A stretch of 64,000 bases of DNA from Syntrophales bacterium (GCA_023230565.1 JALNXD010000003.1:68267-132266); one strand, 5' to 3'. Counted from the stretch's first letter, positions 1 to 9,586 are shown. Notes: a model not told the origin generated them from the letters alone. Numbers and translations: made by a program.

Positions 1-1
1 T

Positions 2-406
2 GATATTATTATAGCTTCTGATCTTGCTGAATTTGGCTTTATCGGACCTATACGGGGTGTTACCTGTCCATACGCGATGATCAGACTTGCTGATGAAATC
101 GGCAGGGCGAAAGCGAAAGAACTGATGTTTACCTGCGACAGGATTTCGGCTCAGGAGGCTTTAAAGATCGGGCTCATCAACAATGTTGTCCCCCATGAAC
201 AGCTGATGGGGGCAGTTTTTGATCTGGTGGAAAGGATGCGCCGCGCCGGACCTCTTGCAAGCAGATATACAAAGGAAGTTATTAACCGGAAACTTGACGG
301 CTATGATATAAGCGCAAGAATTTTCGGAGAAATAGTAAAAAGCGCCGATGCGGCCGAAGGCGCTCTTGCTTTTTTTGAGAAACGGGATCCGGAGTGGACC
401 AGCTGA
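2..406 (+). CDS. Enoyl-CoA hydratase/isomerase (crotonase), C-terminal part
   Basis: The frame is open from the first bases of the window, so the gene begins outside it and only about 134 codons are present. The translation reads as the second half of a crotonase: an FGFIGPIRGV stretch where the active-site loop lies, then the helical trimerisation region (EALKIGLINNVVP, followed by LASRYTKEVINRK). Crotonases hydrate or isomerise enoyl-CoA thioesters in beta-oxidation-like pathways. The exact substrate cannot be told because the oxyanion-hole half is missing. The next gene converges on it from the other strand, with a perfect hairpin between the two stop codons. Confidence 0.85.
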   Translation, partial: DIIIASDLAEFGFIGPIRGVTCPYAMIRLADEIGRAKAKELMFTCDRISAQEALKIGLINNVVPHEQLMGAVFDLVERMRRAGPLASRYTKEVINRKLDGYDISARIFGEIVKSADAAEGALAFFEKRDPEWTS

Positions 407-439
407 AAGTATCAAAGTTTTCAAATAATGCGGCAGCCA

Positions 440-464
440 TCCGGAACTGCAATGTCGTTCCGGA
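440..464. terminator. Hairpin between convergent genes
   Basis: TCCGGAAC at 440-447 and GTTCCGGA at 457-464 form a perfect 8-bp stem with a 9-nt loop. It lies between the stop of the crotonase gene and the stop of the NorD-like gene. No clear T-tract follows on either strand, so a bidirectional terminator role is inferred from position. Confidence 0.4.
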
Positions 465-470
465 AAGATA

Positions 471-3400
471 TTATGCCGTCAACATTCGATAGATCCGGGT
501 AATTTTTTCCGGAAGCTTCGCCACGTCGTCGATAACGGTCCAGCTGCTGTGGCTGTACATGCGGGGGAGATAGCCGGCGGCACTCTTATCGACGGTCACG
601 CAGAAGGTCTTGATGCCGTAGTGCTGGGCCTCTTTAAGGGCCATGCGGGTATCCTCGATGGCGTAGTTCCCTGCATATTCTTTATCTACGGGTTTCCCGT
701 CGCTTAAGAGTATGATCAATTTAGTTCGTTCCGGGCGCCGCCTCAACTTGCTGATGGTATGCCTTATCGCCGCACCGTCCCTGTTCTCAAAACGATCTTC
801 TATGGCAGAAATACGTTTTTTGATACGCTCATTGTAAGTCGTATCAAAATCTTTTATCAGGTAAAAATCCACATTATCTCTATTATCACCTGAAAAACCA
901 TAGATAGCGAAGACGTCGCCGACTTCATACAGAGCTTCCGACATAATGACGAGCGCCTCCTTTTCTTTTTCGATTGTCGATCCCTTGGTACTTCTGCTCA
1001 TGTCGACAAGAAGCGCAACCGCTATGTCGCGCCTTTTCTTCCGTATAAGAGTATAATTTTTTTCGGAAGGGGTTAGTCCCACTTTTCTGTCTACCAGGTG
1101 TTCGACGACCGCATCCAGATCGATTTCATCTCCGTCATATTGCCGTTTTAAACGTCTGAACCCTTCGGGTTTCAACATTTGGAATTCCCGTCTGATCTTC
1201 TTGAGTAATCCGGCATGGCGATCAGCCGTCTCCCTGTAAAAATCGAGTGAAGTGCTCTTATGCAGTTGTTCGCGGATTCGTGCCCAGTTACTTCGATAAC
1301 CGGAAATATCTTCACCCCATTCGGGATAAAGAGTAGTTCCCCTTTCGCTTTCCAGTTCTGTCTTTTTCTTGAGCGAGACCTCCAAATTATGGAGGAAGAG
1401 ATATATATCATTCGGATGCAGTGATTCCAACCTGCGTTCTATTTCCTTTGGAGTAATACCCCGGTCGCGATGGGCGGTTCGCAGCAGGCGTTCAATTATT
1501 TCAGCTGAATCGTATTTCATGGAGCCTCCTGCAGAAGAATCTCTCTCACGGCTTTCACTCGAATCACCAGCCTGCTGTTTGGCTCCCGGAGTATCGCCTT
1601 GATAGGTGCGCTGATTGTCCCCTGTTCTCCGGGAGGCTTTACTGTTCAGTCGGGTTTGCGGAAGCGAATCGGTCGGAACTGCGTCTTTGCCCGGGGGACT
1701 CTCCGACGCAACCGGCTTCGAAGGGGGAGATGATTTGTGGCTTCCCTGGAGCCTTTCTGCAATATTTTTTGATGTTTTGCCGAAACTTCCGACATTCTTG
1801 ATAATCATATCCTGATCTACAGGCTTTGACATGGGTGTAACCTGACGATATGCGTCCGTGAAGTTTTCATCAATTATCCTGTATATTTCTGCCGCAGTAC
1901 GGGCCGAATCATGAACATCCGCGCTGATGCGCGCAACTGAGCCGGCTTTTTCAACCGCTTCCGACCATGTGGCAAATGCTTCATCATCACGGTCTTGAAA
2001 TTCAACACCGCCACTCAATGAGCGGGCTATCATCTCAACTGCCCGCTGTTTTAAGTTCGTCATTTTTTTTAAAGACGGTCTTTTTTTCAAATTATGGAGA
2101 TTTATTTTTGCTGTCTCCCTGCCGAGCACGGGATATTCCCCTTTAACTCTCGTATCTATTCGATAATCTTCAATTATGTTAAAAAGGTCCGCCGCGAGAT
2201 CCGGTTCGGGAAAGAGATGAAAAAACATCTCTATATCGCTTTTTTCTTTATCGGGAATTTTTCCGTAAAAAGATTGCAGATCCGATATCGCATCCCTAAT
2301 CAGGTCCATATCAAATTCGAAACTTCCATATTCGAGGTGCGCTTCCTGATGAGTAGTGATTACCTTGTAAAAAGTAAAATTATTCTCGTCTTCTCTGAAT
2401 TCCTTTACGCGCCGGGGAAGGTAGATCCTGATACCGTCGGTCGATACCTTTTCGGCTTCTGCAATTTCAACGCGCCGTCCCAGGAGAGCTTTCAGATATG
2501 ATGAAAGTACGGGCCGAACTGCTTTCAACTCCAGACCCTTGGGAATATTCTCCATAAAATCAGTAAACTCTATCGAATCGGCTCTAAGAAAAGAAAGAGC
2601 TTTTTCTTCATCATCGCTTGCCACCTTTTCTACATGAGCGGCAATCCTTACAAATCCTTCCATTCCCGCCAGGTGTATTAAATCCGGACTTTTTTCCAAT
2701 AGGCGCACGGCTGCAGCCCTGCTTGCTGCCGAGATGGAGGATGCAATTTTATACACCTGCAGCGGTGTTGTTTTATCTCCCAGTGTGACTAACCGTTCGA
2801 TCAGCTCGGGACTTTTTTCTATCACCGACATTGCCGTAGTCCAATTTTCTTTTGAGATAGAAAGAACATACCCGCACACTGCTTCTAATCCTTCATATCC
2901 CGCCCTTTCTATGATTGAGGGGCTCAAATCAAGTATGCGAGTAGAAATTTTTTGACTATGTTCCGCCACTTCCAGTATCAATCTGGATAATTTTTCCAAA
3001 CCTTCAAATCCGATCATTGATACCAGAGAATAACTCTTCTCGAGAAGTGTTGCAGCCGTACGCCAGTTTGATTCAGCGGCTAATCCCGCAAGCGAATAGA
3101 CATGAAGCACGTTTTTTATATCTCCGAGACCGAGAAGGCGCGTGATCAAATCGGGGCTTTTTTCGATGAGACTTACTGCTCCATAATTATTTGCCCTCGA
3201 AATCCTTTCGGCAACTGCAGCTATCGTTTCCAGTCCCTCGAATCCCGATCGTGTAATTATTTCTGAGCTTTCCTCGATCAAGCTTACTGCCGTGCTCCAG
3301 CTCTTCTGTCCTATCCGATGCATGAGCTCTTCAATTCTTTCAAGTCCCGCAAAGCCGACCTCTTCAATGATATCGGGGCTGCGGTGGATGAAGCTCACGG

Positions 3401-4868
3401 CGAGTCGCGCATTGTACTTGGCTATTTTCACCCCAGTTTCGTATACTTGTGAAAACAGGGAATAGCCGCCGAGTGTGAGAAGTCTTCCGGTGACGGCAGG
3501 ACTTCTGTCGATGAGGCTGGCCGCCGAAGTTGAACTTTCCTTTGATAATTCTGCTGCAAAACTGCCTATCAGCTTCAGGCCATCGATCCCGGCCTGTGCG
3601 ATTATATCGGGACTCTTTTCCATGAGTCTGGAAGCGGTCTCCCAGCTTACCCGGCTCGTTTCGCATGCCAGATCGGCAATTAACGCGAGTCTCCCTATAG
3701 ATAACCTTTCAAGAAGTGCCGGAGCGGCTTCGATGAAAGAGGCAGCCGCGGCAAGACTTATCTTCGCGATTTTCATGGCCAGATCTTTCAATTCGCCAAT
3801 GCCGGCCAAATCTATCCGTCCTGCAAATTCGGGACTGCGAGAAACAAACTCATATGCAATACCTGCATCATATCCGGCAAGTTCATCTCCAAGCACAAAC
3901 AATGAAACTATTTGCGATGTATCAAAATGGATCAATAAATTCTCAATTTTAGCCGCACTTGATTCCAGGAGAACGATCGCTTTTTCAGGAAGCGCTGCGG
4001 CGATATCGAAAAAGAATTTCCATACCGTTTCCCGCGATCTTCTTTCGAGATGCTCAATTATACAAGGAGTTGTCTCAAGGAGAGTCAGAGCAAATTTCGA
4101 TCCCAGGGGAACAGCCTTTTCCGTTTCCTTAAAAATGGAAATAACATATTCAATATCACCGAAAACATTAAGTTTTCGAGCTATCTCAGAGCTTTTTTCC
4201 ATGAGACTTATTCCATGGGTCCAGTTTCCGGCGGCGATTTGCGATGCCAGTTCATATGCGACATAGACGAATTGAATGCCCCACTCATCTGCAAGACGCC
4301 TGCTTACAAATGCACTTTTTTCTACAGCCTTAACTGAATTCATGAAACTGGACCGGGCAATGGCAGTTCCGTATGCGGCAATCCGCGTCAACCCTTCAAA
4401 TCCAATTGCATCGATAATAGAAGGTCCTTGTTCAATAAGCACCAAGGCAGTGTGTATATTTGTGTGGGCGGTGGTTGAGGCAGTACCGGCAACCTTCGCC
4501 AGCGTGTCAAAATCAACTGCCTCCAGATAGCGAGGACTCATTTCCAGAAATTTTACTGCAAGCCTTGCACCGTAAGGAGTAAGCTGATTTCCCAGTCCAT
4601 ATACATTAAGAACCAGCTGTTCGCTCTTTTTCATAAGTTCTTCTATTATGGCAGGGCTTTTTTCCAGCAGCTCAACTGCGGCCCTTGGATCTTCATTCGT
4701 CAGCCGGGCGAGAAGCATTCCAATAGACTCAATTCCCTCATATCCATACCGATTGATGAGTGGTGCGAGTGTTTCGCCAAACCGGGCAATCAATTCATTA
4801 TAGTAATCTTCGTCTACAGGAACCCTGTTTTTTGGTGTATCGAAACCTTTTTTAAATGAATTCTCCAT
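471..4868 (-). CDS. Giant NorD/CbbO-like VWA protein with N-terminal helical-repeat solenoid
   Basis: This 1465-residue protein ends in a von Willebrand A domain of the NorD/CbbO type: a MIDAS motif DMSRST near residue 1270, an LSDGKP strand, and a closing FCVTVD strand. Such proteins pair with a MoxR ATPase to remodel or activate a metalloenzyme. The first 800 or so residues are built from about 18 units of roughly 40 residues, each with a core like SLIEKSPDLI followed by GFEGLE or LGD. I read this as a HEAT-like alpha-solenoid. A disordered Ser/Pro/Gln-rich linker (about residues 1080-1160) precedes the VWA part. Ordinary NorD proteins are much shorter, so the solenoid is unusual. The start ATG has an AAAGG six bases upstream. 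The partner ATPase gene lies 145 bp upstream. No norB or norC is visible, so nitric oxide reductase activation is not supported here; the client is unknown. Confidence 0.88.
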   Translation of the reverse strand: MENSFKKGFDTPKNRVPVDEDYYNELIARFGETLAPLINRYGYEGIESIGMLLARLTNEDPRAAVELLEKSPAIIEELMKKSEQLVLNVYGLGNQLTPYGARLAVKFLEMSPRYLEAVDFDTLAKVAGTASTTAHTNIHTALVLIEQGPSIIDAIGFEGLTRIAAYGTAIARSSFMNSVKAVEKSAFVSRRLADEWGIQFVYVAYELASQIAAGNWTHGISLMEKSSEIARKLNVFGDIEYVISIFKETEKAVPLGSKFALTLLETTPCIIEHLERRSRETVWKFFFDIAAALPEKAIVLLESSAAKIENLLIHFDTSQIVSLFVLGDELAGYDAGIAYEFVSRSPEFAGRIDLAGIGELKDLAMKIAKISLAAAASFIEAAPALLERLSIGRLALIADLACETSRVSWETASRLMEKSPDIIAQAGIDGLKLIGSFAAELSKESSTSAASLIDRSPAVTGRLLTLGGYSLFSQVYETGVKIAKYNARLAVSFIHRSPDIIEEVGFAGLERIEELMHRIGQKSWSTAVSLIEESSEIITRSGFEGLETIAAVAERISRANNYGAVSLIEKSPDLITRLLGLGDIKNVLHVYSLAGLAAESNWRTAATLLEKSYSLVSMIGFEGLEKLSRLILEVAEHSQKISTRILDLSPSIIERAGYEGLEAVCGYVLSISKENWTTAMSVIEKSPELIERLVTLGDKTTPLQVYKIASSISAASRAAAVRLLEKSPDLIHLAGMEGFVRIAAHVEKVASDDEEKALSFLRADSIEFTDFMENIPKGLELKAVRPVLSSYLKALLGRRVEIAEAEKVSTDGIRIYLPRRVKEFREDENNFTFYKVITTHQEAHLEYGSFEFDMDLIRDAISDLQSFYGKIPDKEKSDIEMFFHLFPEPDLAADLFNIIEDYRIDTRVKGEYPVLGRETAKINLHNLKKRPSLKKMTNLKQRAVEMIARSLSGGVEFQDRDDEAFATWSEAVEKAGSVARISADVHDSARTAAEIYRIIDENFTDAYRQVTPMSKPVDQDMIIKNVGSFGKTSKNIAERLQGSHKSSPPSKPVASESPPGKDAVPTDSLPQTRLNSKASRRTGDNQRTYQGDTPGAKQQAGDSSESRERDSSAGGSMKYDSAEIIERLLRTAHRDRGITPKEIERRLESLHPNDIYLFLHNLEVSLKKKTELESERGTTLYPEWGEDISGYRSNWARIREQLHKSTSLDFYRETADRHAGLLKKIRREFQMLKPEGFRRLKRQYDGDEIDLDAVVEHLVDRKVGLTPSEKNYTLIRKKRRDIAVALLVDMSRSTKGSTIEKEKEALVIMSEALYEVGDVFAIYGFSGDNRDNVDFYLIKDFDTTYNERIKKRISAIEDRFENRDGAAIRHTISKLRRRPERTKLIILLSDGKPVDKEYAGNYAIEDTRMALKEAQHYGIKTFCVTVDKSAAGYLPRMYSHSSWTVIDDVAKLPEKITRIYRMLTA

Positions 4869-5013
4869 TGATTACCTTTTTTCATTCATTGATAATTTTT
4901 TTCCTTATCCTTCCGATTTATCTACATAAATCCGGTCACACAGAATGCACACATTATGATCCTTATGCATTGGAAGCGGCGTGTACAATCAGTTGATGTT
5001 CAATTGTTCGGCA

Positions 5014-5844
5014 TTAAAAACTGAAATAATTCTTTAATACTTCCCCTATGCTCTTTTTCAGATCTCCATCATAGGTGAGCGGTTCTATCATTGTAGCGCG
5101 CAGAGAATCTCCTACAGGAAGACCTCGTTTCATGAGCGTTCCCGCATATACGAGTTCCCGTGTAGATACACCTTCTTCAAGCCCCTGATGTACGAGATTT
5201 CTTATTCGGTTTGCCGCTTTTACCAGTTTTTCTGCTGTATTTACATCTGTTCCGGATTCCTGGCATACAATTTTAATCTCGAGTTCTTCCGCAGGCCATC
5301 CCAGGTTAATCGATATAAAGCGCTGCCGCGTGCTTGGTTTTAATTCTTTTAGAACACTCTGATAATTCGGATTGTAGCTGATAACCAGCATGAATTCACC
5401 AGGAGCGCGAAATATCTTTCCCTTTTTTTCTACAGGTAAATATCGCCGATGATCTGTCAGGGGATGGATCACAACCGTTACGTCTTTACGGGCTTCCACC
5501 ACTTCATCGAGATACGCAATTCCGCCGTTCCGGACTGCCATAAGCAGCGGACCATCGATCCACTGAACTTCATCCCCTTTAATGATATAGCGCCCCGTCA
5601 AATCATTGGCGCTCAGATCATCATGACAGGCAACTGTATATAATGAAAGTCCGAGCCGCCATGCCATATGTTCTACCAGTCGCGTCTTACCGCTGCCCGT
5701 AGGGCCGTTAAGCAGAACCGGCAATTTATTTGCATAGGCCGCTTCAAAAAGATCTATCTCAGTTCCCTGGGGAAGGTAAAAGGGTTCGTGTGATATGGAG
5801 AAATCTCCGCTTTCAAATTTTTTCGTTTTTTTATGCGATGCCAT
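5014..5844 (-). CDS. MoxR-family AAA+ ATPase, NorQ/CbbQ type
   Basis: 276-residue AAA+ ATPase. Walker A is GPTGSGKTRLV (about residue 48), Walker B is the GIAYLDEVVEA region, and sensor/arginine motifs follow around STRQRF. The C-terminal CbbQ-type region ends GEVLKNYFSF. NorQ and CbbQ proteins use ATP to drive metal insertion or activation of a client together with a VWA partner, and the partner is encoded next. I chose the ATG at 5844 because GGGAG lies 8 bases upstream; an in-frame ATG at 5868 lacks this. A good sigma-70-like promoter sits about 40 bp upstream, so the pair probably forms one transcription unit. Confidence 0.9.
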   Translation of the reverse strand: MASHKKTKKFESGDFSISHEPFYLPQGTEIDLFEAAYANKLPVLLNGPTGSGKTRLVEHMAWRLGLSLYTVACHDDLSANDLTGRYIIKGDEVQWIDGPLLMAVRNGGIAYLDEVVEARKDVTVVIHPLTDHRRYLPVEKKGKIFRAPGEFMLVISYNPNYQSVLKELKPSTRQRFISINLGWPAEELEIKIVCQESGTDVNTAEKLVKAANRIRNLVHQGLEEGVSTRELVYAGTLMKRGLPVGDSLRATMIEPLTYDGDLKKSIGEVLKNYFSF

Positions 5845-5886
5845 GTAGTTTCTCCCTGCGTTCTTCATACGATCAAGTAATTATTT

Positions 5887-5916
5887 ATAATATATTCATC
5901 ATACACCAAATATCAA
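5887..5916 (-). promoter_or_regulatory. Putative sigma-70 promoter for the norQ-norD-like pair
   Basis: On the minus strand TTGATA (5916-5911) and TATTAT (5892-5887) are separated by 18 bases and lie about 40 bp before the ATPase start codon. Inferred from consensus match and position only. Confidence 0.45.
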
Positions 5917-5941
5917 ATATAACGGCAATCGTGGCCAGTCG

Positions 5942-6032
5942 TTAATTGGGGACGGGTTCACATTAATTATTTATAACTGCTGATTCTCTGTTATTTTTTC
6001 TGTTTAATTAATGTGAACCCGTCCCCAATTAA
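5942..6032. repeat. Type A REP-like element, perfect 28-bp inverted pair
   Basis: The arm at 5942-5969 and its exact reverse complement at 6005-6032 share the core GGGGACGGGTTCACATT. They flank a 35-nt loop and could form a very stable hairpin. The element sits 14 bp beyond the stop of the antiporter gene and upstream of the norQ-like promoter, so it may also end antiporter transcription. Other copies are at 12449, 28211, 28251, 28301 and 41348. No transposase is in the window. Confidence 0.85.
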
Positions 6033-6045
6033 CCACTTATCCCGA

Positions 6046-7857
6046 TTACCGGAATCTGAAAATTTTCCTTGCTTCTTCCACATCCTCGATCTTCCCTACG
6101 AGCATGAGGATATCGCCATACTGGAGAATAGTATCGCCGCGAGGGACAATGAAATTATTCTCCCGCCTGATTCCCATTACGAGAGTATTCCCCGGGAGGC
6201 GCAGGGTATGGACGGCTTTGCCAGCGAAACGGCGGTTGCGAATTATTGCTTCGCCAATTTCCATGTTCCCGCGATGCTCCGAAAGCATGTCGAAAGCGGC
6301 CGGGAATCTTAATGCTCCTTCAAGAGCGAGTACTGTTGCAAGTGCCGGCTGAATCGCCCGGACTCCCAGCGTTCGAAGTTCCGAGAGAACAGCAGGACTA
6401 TCGGCTCGAGCAACGATAACGGGGATTCCGAATAGGTCGGAAGCCATGCGGCAGAACTTAACATTCAAACCAGGATCATCTATGACCGAAACAAGAGCTG
6501 CTGCTTTCTCGGCCTTAAGTTCTTTAAGAATCTTTTCGTCTTCCGGGCCTCCGGTTACGGTCCCGGCGCATCGCTCAGGAGGCGGCACCGCACTGTCCAT
6601 TGAACACTGCAGCACATGGACTGTTTCTCCTTCCAGCGTGAGCCTTTCCACCAGCGGAACAGTGAGATGATTCACACCAATAACAATAACTCCGTTCCTT
6701 TCCATTTCTTTTAGAGCCGGGGCAACGCGGGCAAAAAGCATGGGCGAGGCTATGCAGGTAAAGGCCGCCAGCAAAATGATCATTGCATTTATATCGGGAC
6801 CTATAATACCAACATCCATTGCCAAAACCGAGGCGGCGATGATCAGTGAAAGTCGTGATGAAAGGAGCAGACCGGCAGCGAAACTTTCTCTCCAGCTGAA
6901 TACCAGCCGGAATATAAGTGCGGGGATCATCTTTACGGCATAGGAGGCAATTATCAGAAACAGCAGAAGCACAAGGGTGCCGGGTGATTGAAGGAGGGCA
7001 TGGAAATCGAATCGTGTTCCGACCATAATAAAGAAGATTGGGATGAAAAAGCCAAATCCAATTGCATCGAGTTTTTCTCTCAGTGACTCATCACGGGACC
7101 CTGCAATGACACTTACAATGACTCCTGCCATAAAGGCTCCGAGAATGATCTCGGCTCCGAAAAGGTGTGCGAGAGAAACCCAGGCTATCATAAGTGCTAT
7201 TGAGCCTCTCACCTGGATCTGGGAGGTTGCTGTACTCATTCTTGAAAACTTTTTGATACTCCATGTTTTTCTTGCGATAACTCCCATGCGGACAGCTGCA
7301 GCAAAAAGGGCAAGGAAAGCCAAAAAAAGTGTGAGATTGAGAACGAATCCCTTCTTGAGTACACTGAATACCATTCCAAGGAGCACGAGAGTCAGAAAAT
7401 CGGCAAGCAGAGAATTCAGAAGTATTAGCTGCCCGTAAGGAGTTCCCGCTATATCCCGTTCTTTCAGGATAGGTAGTATAATGCCCAAAGAAGTGGTACT
7501 CAGAATGAGACCCATGAAACAGAAATTTTGAACAAGGCCCATTTGTGCAAGCATCCATCCGACGGCGAACGCACCAGCCAGTGTAAGCATGAATGCAGCA
7601 AGAGCGAGAAAAAGTGGTTTTTCCCGGAAGCCGTTTTTTCGGGCTGTGCCGGCTTCAGTATTCAATATGGAAAAATCAATTTCGAGACCGGAAATGAACA
7701 TCAGAAAAACGAAACCGAATTCAGAAAGAAACTCGAGAATCGGACCGGATTCAATAATATTGAAGCCGCTTTTTCCAATGAGGATACCGACAAAAATTTC
7801 TCCGATAACCACCGGTATGGGAAACTGTCGAAAACGTGCCGATAATGCAGGAACCAA
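6046..7857 (-). CDS. Monovalent cation:proton antiporter (CPA2/Kef type) with RCK domains
   Basis: About 375 residues of hydrophobic transmembrane helices form a CPA2 exchanger, including FPIPVVIGEIFVGILIGKSG, which is the usual helix 1-2 region. An RCK/TrkA-N domain follows (NGVIVIGVNHLTVPLVERL), then a TrkA-C domain (residues about 525-603) with the typical VMGIRRENNFIVPRGDTIL pattern. Kef-type proteins exchange K+ or Na+ for H+ across the inner membrane under nucleotide or ligand control by the RCK domain. The open frame begins only at a TTG, which is inside the first helix. The missing N-terminus is present upstream in another frame (see 7855-7916), so the gene carries a frameshift or the assembly has a one-base error. 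Confidence 0.85.
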   Translation of the reverse strand: MVPALSARFRQFPIPVVIGEIFVGILIGKSGFNIIESGPILEFLSEFGFVFLMFISGLEIDFSILNTEAGTARKNGFREKPLFLALAAFMLTLAGAFAVGWMLAQMGLVQNFCFMGLILSTTSLGIILPILKERDIAGTPYGQLILLNSLLADFLTLVLLGMVFSVLKKGFVLNLTLFLAFLALFAAAVRMGVIARKTWSIKKFSRMSTATSQIQVRGSIALMIAWVSLAHLFGAEIILGAFMAGVIVSVIAGSRDESLREKLDAIGFGFFIPIFFIMVGTRFDFHALLQSPGTLVLLLFLIIASYAVKMIPALIFRLVFSWRESFAAGLLLSSRLSLIIAASVLAMDVGIIGPDINAMIILLAAFTCIASPMLFARVAPALKEMERNGVIVIGVNHLTVPLVERLTLEGETVHVLQCSMDSAVPPPERCAGTVTGGPEDEKILKELKAEKAAALVSVIDDPGLNVKFCRMASDLFGIPVIVARADSPAVLSELRTLGVRAIQPALATVLALEGALRFPAAFDMLSEHRGNMEIGEAIIRNRRFAGKAVHTLRLPGNTLVMGIRRENNFIVPRGDTILQYGDILMLVGKIEDVEEARKIFRFR

Positions 7858-7916
7858 AACAGCCAGCCCAGCATGCTGATAAAGAGAAGAGAAACAAAAG
7901 TATCGTGCTCATGCAT
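7855..7916 (-). other. Out-of-frame N-terminus of the Kef-type antiporter
   Basis: An ATG at 7916 preceded by AAAGGA (about 7 bases spacing) opens with MHEHDTFVSLLFISMLGWL, which is what the family has before the VPALSARF segment of the downstream frame. Joining the two needs one extra base in the TTTT run near 7858. The ribosome site and the perfect protein join argue that this is the original start. Confidence 0.7.
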
Positions 7917-8146
7917 TGATTAATCCTTTCGTGGCCCTGCGCGAAAACGCACAGAATAAATTATAATTTATCCTTTCAAAGGCTGCAAGGCGAAGCAGAT
8001 ATGAAAGGAGTTAATGGTCGATTTTTCTTCTCAGGCAGGGTTTTTCACGGGCTTTTTGTTGACAGCCCCTGTCCTTTTTCTTATAGTACCGTTATTTTTT
8101 CAGGTGCTGTTGATCGTGTGCCTCTGATTTTGAAGGAGCAGTCTAA

Positions 8147-9586
8147 ATGAAACAAAAACCTGTTTGCGATCTGATTGGTTTTTTTAAACCGAAAAGCATC
8201 GCTCTTATCGGCGTATCTAGGGGTGCCTCTGCGTTTGGAGGCCTGAGCTTCATGAGGCGTCTTTTGGATGCCGGCTATAAAGGAGCCGTTTACCCAATAA
8301 ATCCTAAAGCAGTAGAGGTTTTGGGAATAAAAACGTATCCCGATCTTGCAGCGCTTCCGGAGATTCCCGAGCTGGTCACTGTGTGCGTGCAGGCAGCGTA
8401 TGTTCCGGCAATTCTCAAAGAATGCGTTCGCCTTTCCATCAGGCATATCCACATTCTTTCGGCCGGATTTTCGGAAATCGGAACTGAAGAAGGAAAAAAT
8501 TTGGAAAAAGAGATCGCATCCATAGCCCGGGAGGGGAATCTCCTTATTATGGGACCTAATTGCATGGGGCCCTACTGCCCTTCTGCAGGCCTCACGGCCT
8601 GGGGCGCCATACCGGGTCTAAACGGCCGACTGGGAGTTATCTCGCAAAGCGGAGGAATTACTCAGCGGCTTACTGAACATGTGACTTCACTGGGTGTCGG
8701 AGTAAGCAAGGCTGCAAGCATCGGAAATGCCACCATCATAGACAGCCCGGAATATCTTGAATTCATGGGAGAAGACAAGGAAATCGATCTTATCGCAATG
8801 TATCTTGAAAGTGTGCGTGATGGAAGGCGCTTGATGCGCATCTCCGGTAATATTTCGCCGTGCAAGCCTGTAATTATGTTAAAAGGTGGAAGGTCTGAAG
8901 AGGGAGCAATAACAGCTGCCTCTCATACTGGCGGTATGGCCGGAGACGTGAAGCTCTGGAATGCTTTTTTTTCACAAACCGGTGTTATACCGGTCAAAAA
9001 TATCAATGAATGGGCCGATGCAGTTTTGGCTTTTTCATTGCTTCCCAAAACAGAGGGCAACGGGCTTTTTATTGTCGGCGGAGGCGGGGGAAACAGTGTG
9101 ATCTATTCAGACGCTGTCATGGAGGAAGGTCTTGAGGTGCCTGCTCTTTCACAAACGAGTATGGACAAGATTCGATCTTTTGTGCCTGTTGCAGGAAGTA
9201 TTGCGGGAAATCCCCTGGATCTTTGGGAATCGTTTGTTAATACTGACCGGTTATGCGAAATTCTGGATATTGCCTACAAAGATCCCGAAATCCACATGGT
9301 GGTTGTCGATCGCCTTATCCCCCGCATTGCATTCCACAGTCCCGAAATAGACGATCCGATACCTCAGATTGCGAATTTTATTGGAAGTCATACACAGAAA
9401 AAGCCAACTGTATTTGTAGTAGATTACGATGGGGGCGATCCGGAATTAAATGCTAAAGGGTCAGCTCTTCGAACCCGTTTCTGCCTCTCCGGTATTCCTG
9501 CATATCCTTCATTTGAGAGAGCAGCCAGGGCACTTGTTCATTTCCAGAAATATTACTTGCGATTCAAGGCGAAAGATAGAATGTGA
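8147..9586 (+). CDS. Acyl-CoA synthetase (NDP-forming), alpha-subunit-type protein
   Basis: 479 residues. An N-terminal CoA-binding Rossmann domain (KSIALIGVSRGASAFGG) is followed by two succinyl-CoA-ligase-like domains. Visible motifs are GPNCMGPY, GVISQSGGI and the phospho-histidine motif ITAASHTGGMAG (His about residue 263). Members interconvert acyl-CoA plus ADP and Pi with the free acid plus ATP, so they conserve energy from thioesters. The ATP-grasp beta subunit is not fused and is not encoded nearby, so a separate partner is needed or the protein acts differently. Start ATG has AAGGAG at a good distance. It stands alone on the plus strand, divergent from the antiporter gene. Confidence 0.85.
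   Translation: MKQKPVCDLIGFFKPKSIALIGVSRGASAFGGLSFMRRLLDAGYKGAVYPINPKAVEVLGIKTYPDLAALPEIPELVTVCVQAAYVPAILKECVRLSIRHIHILSAGFSEIGTEEGKNLEKEIASIAREGNLLIMGPNCMGPYCPSAGLTAWGAIPGLNGRLGVISQSGGITQRLTEHVTSLGVGVSKAASIGNATIIDSPEYLEFMGEDKEIDLIAMYLESVRDGRRLMRISGNISPCKPVIMLKGGRSEEGAITAASHTGGMAGDVKLWNAFFSQTGVIPVKNINEWADAVLAFSLLPKTEGNGLFIVGGGGGNSVIYSDAVMEEGLEVPALSQTSMDKIRSFVPVAGSIAGNPLDLWESFVNTDRLCEILDIAYKDPEIHMVVVDRLIPRIAFHSPEIDDPIPQIANFIGSHTQKKPTVFVVDYDGGDPELNAKGSALRTRFCLSGIPAYPSFERAARALVHFQKYYLRFKAKDRM

Noticed and set aside
471..3000. Regular repeats in the NorD-like gene as a possible CRISPR or DNA repeat array
   Set aside because: The repeat is at protein level with degenerate DNA, and the frame is continuous; no identical DNA repeats with unique spacers.
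3475..4266. A 263-codon open frame antisense to the NorD-like gene
   Set aside because: It mirrors the repeat periodicity of the solenoid on the other strand, has no ribosome site and matches no family; it is a shadow.
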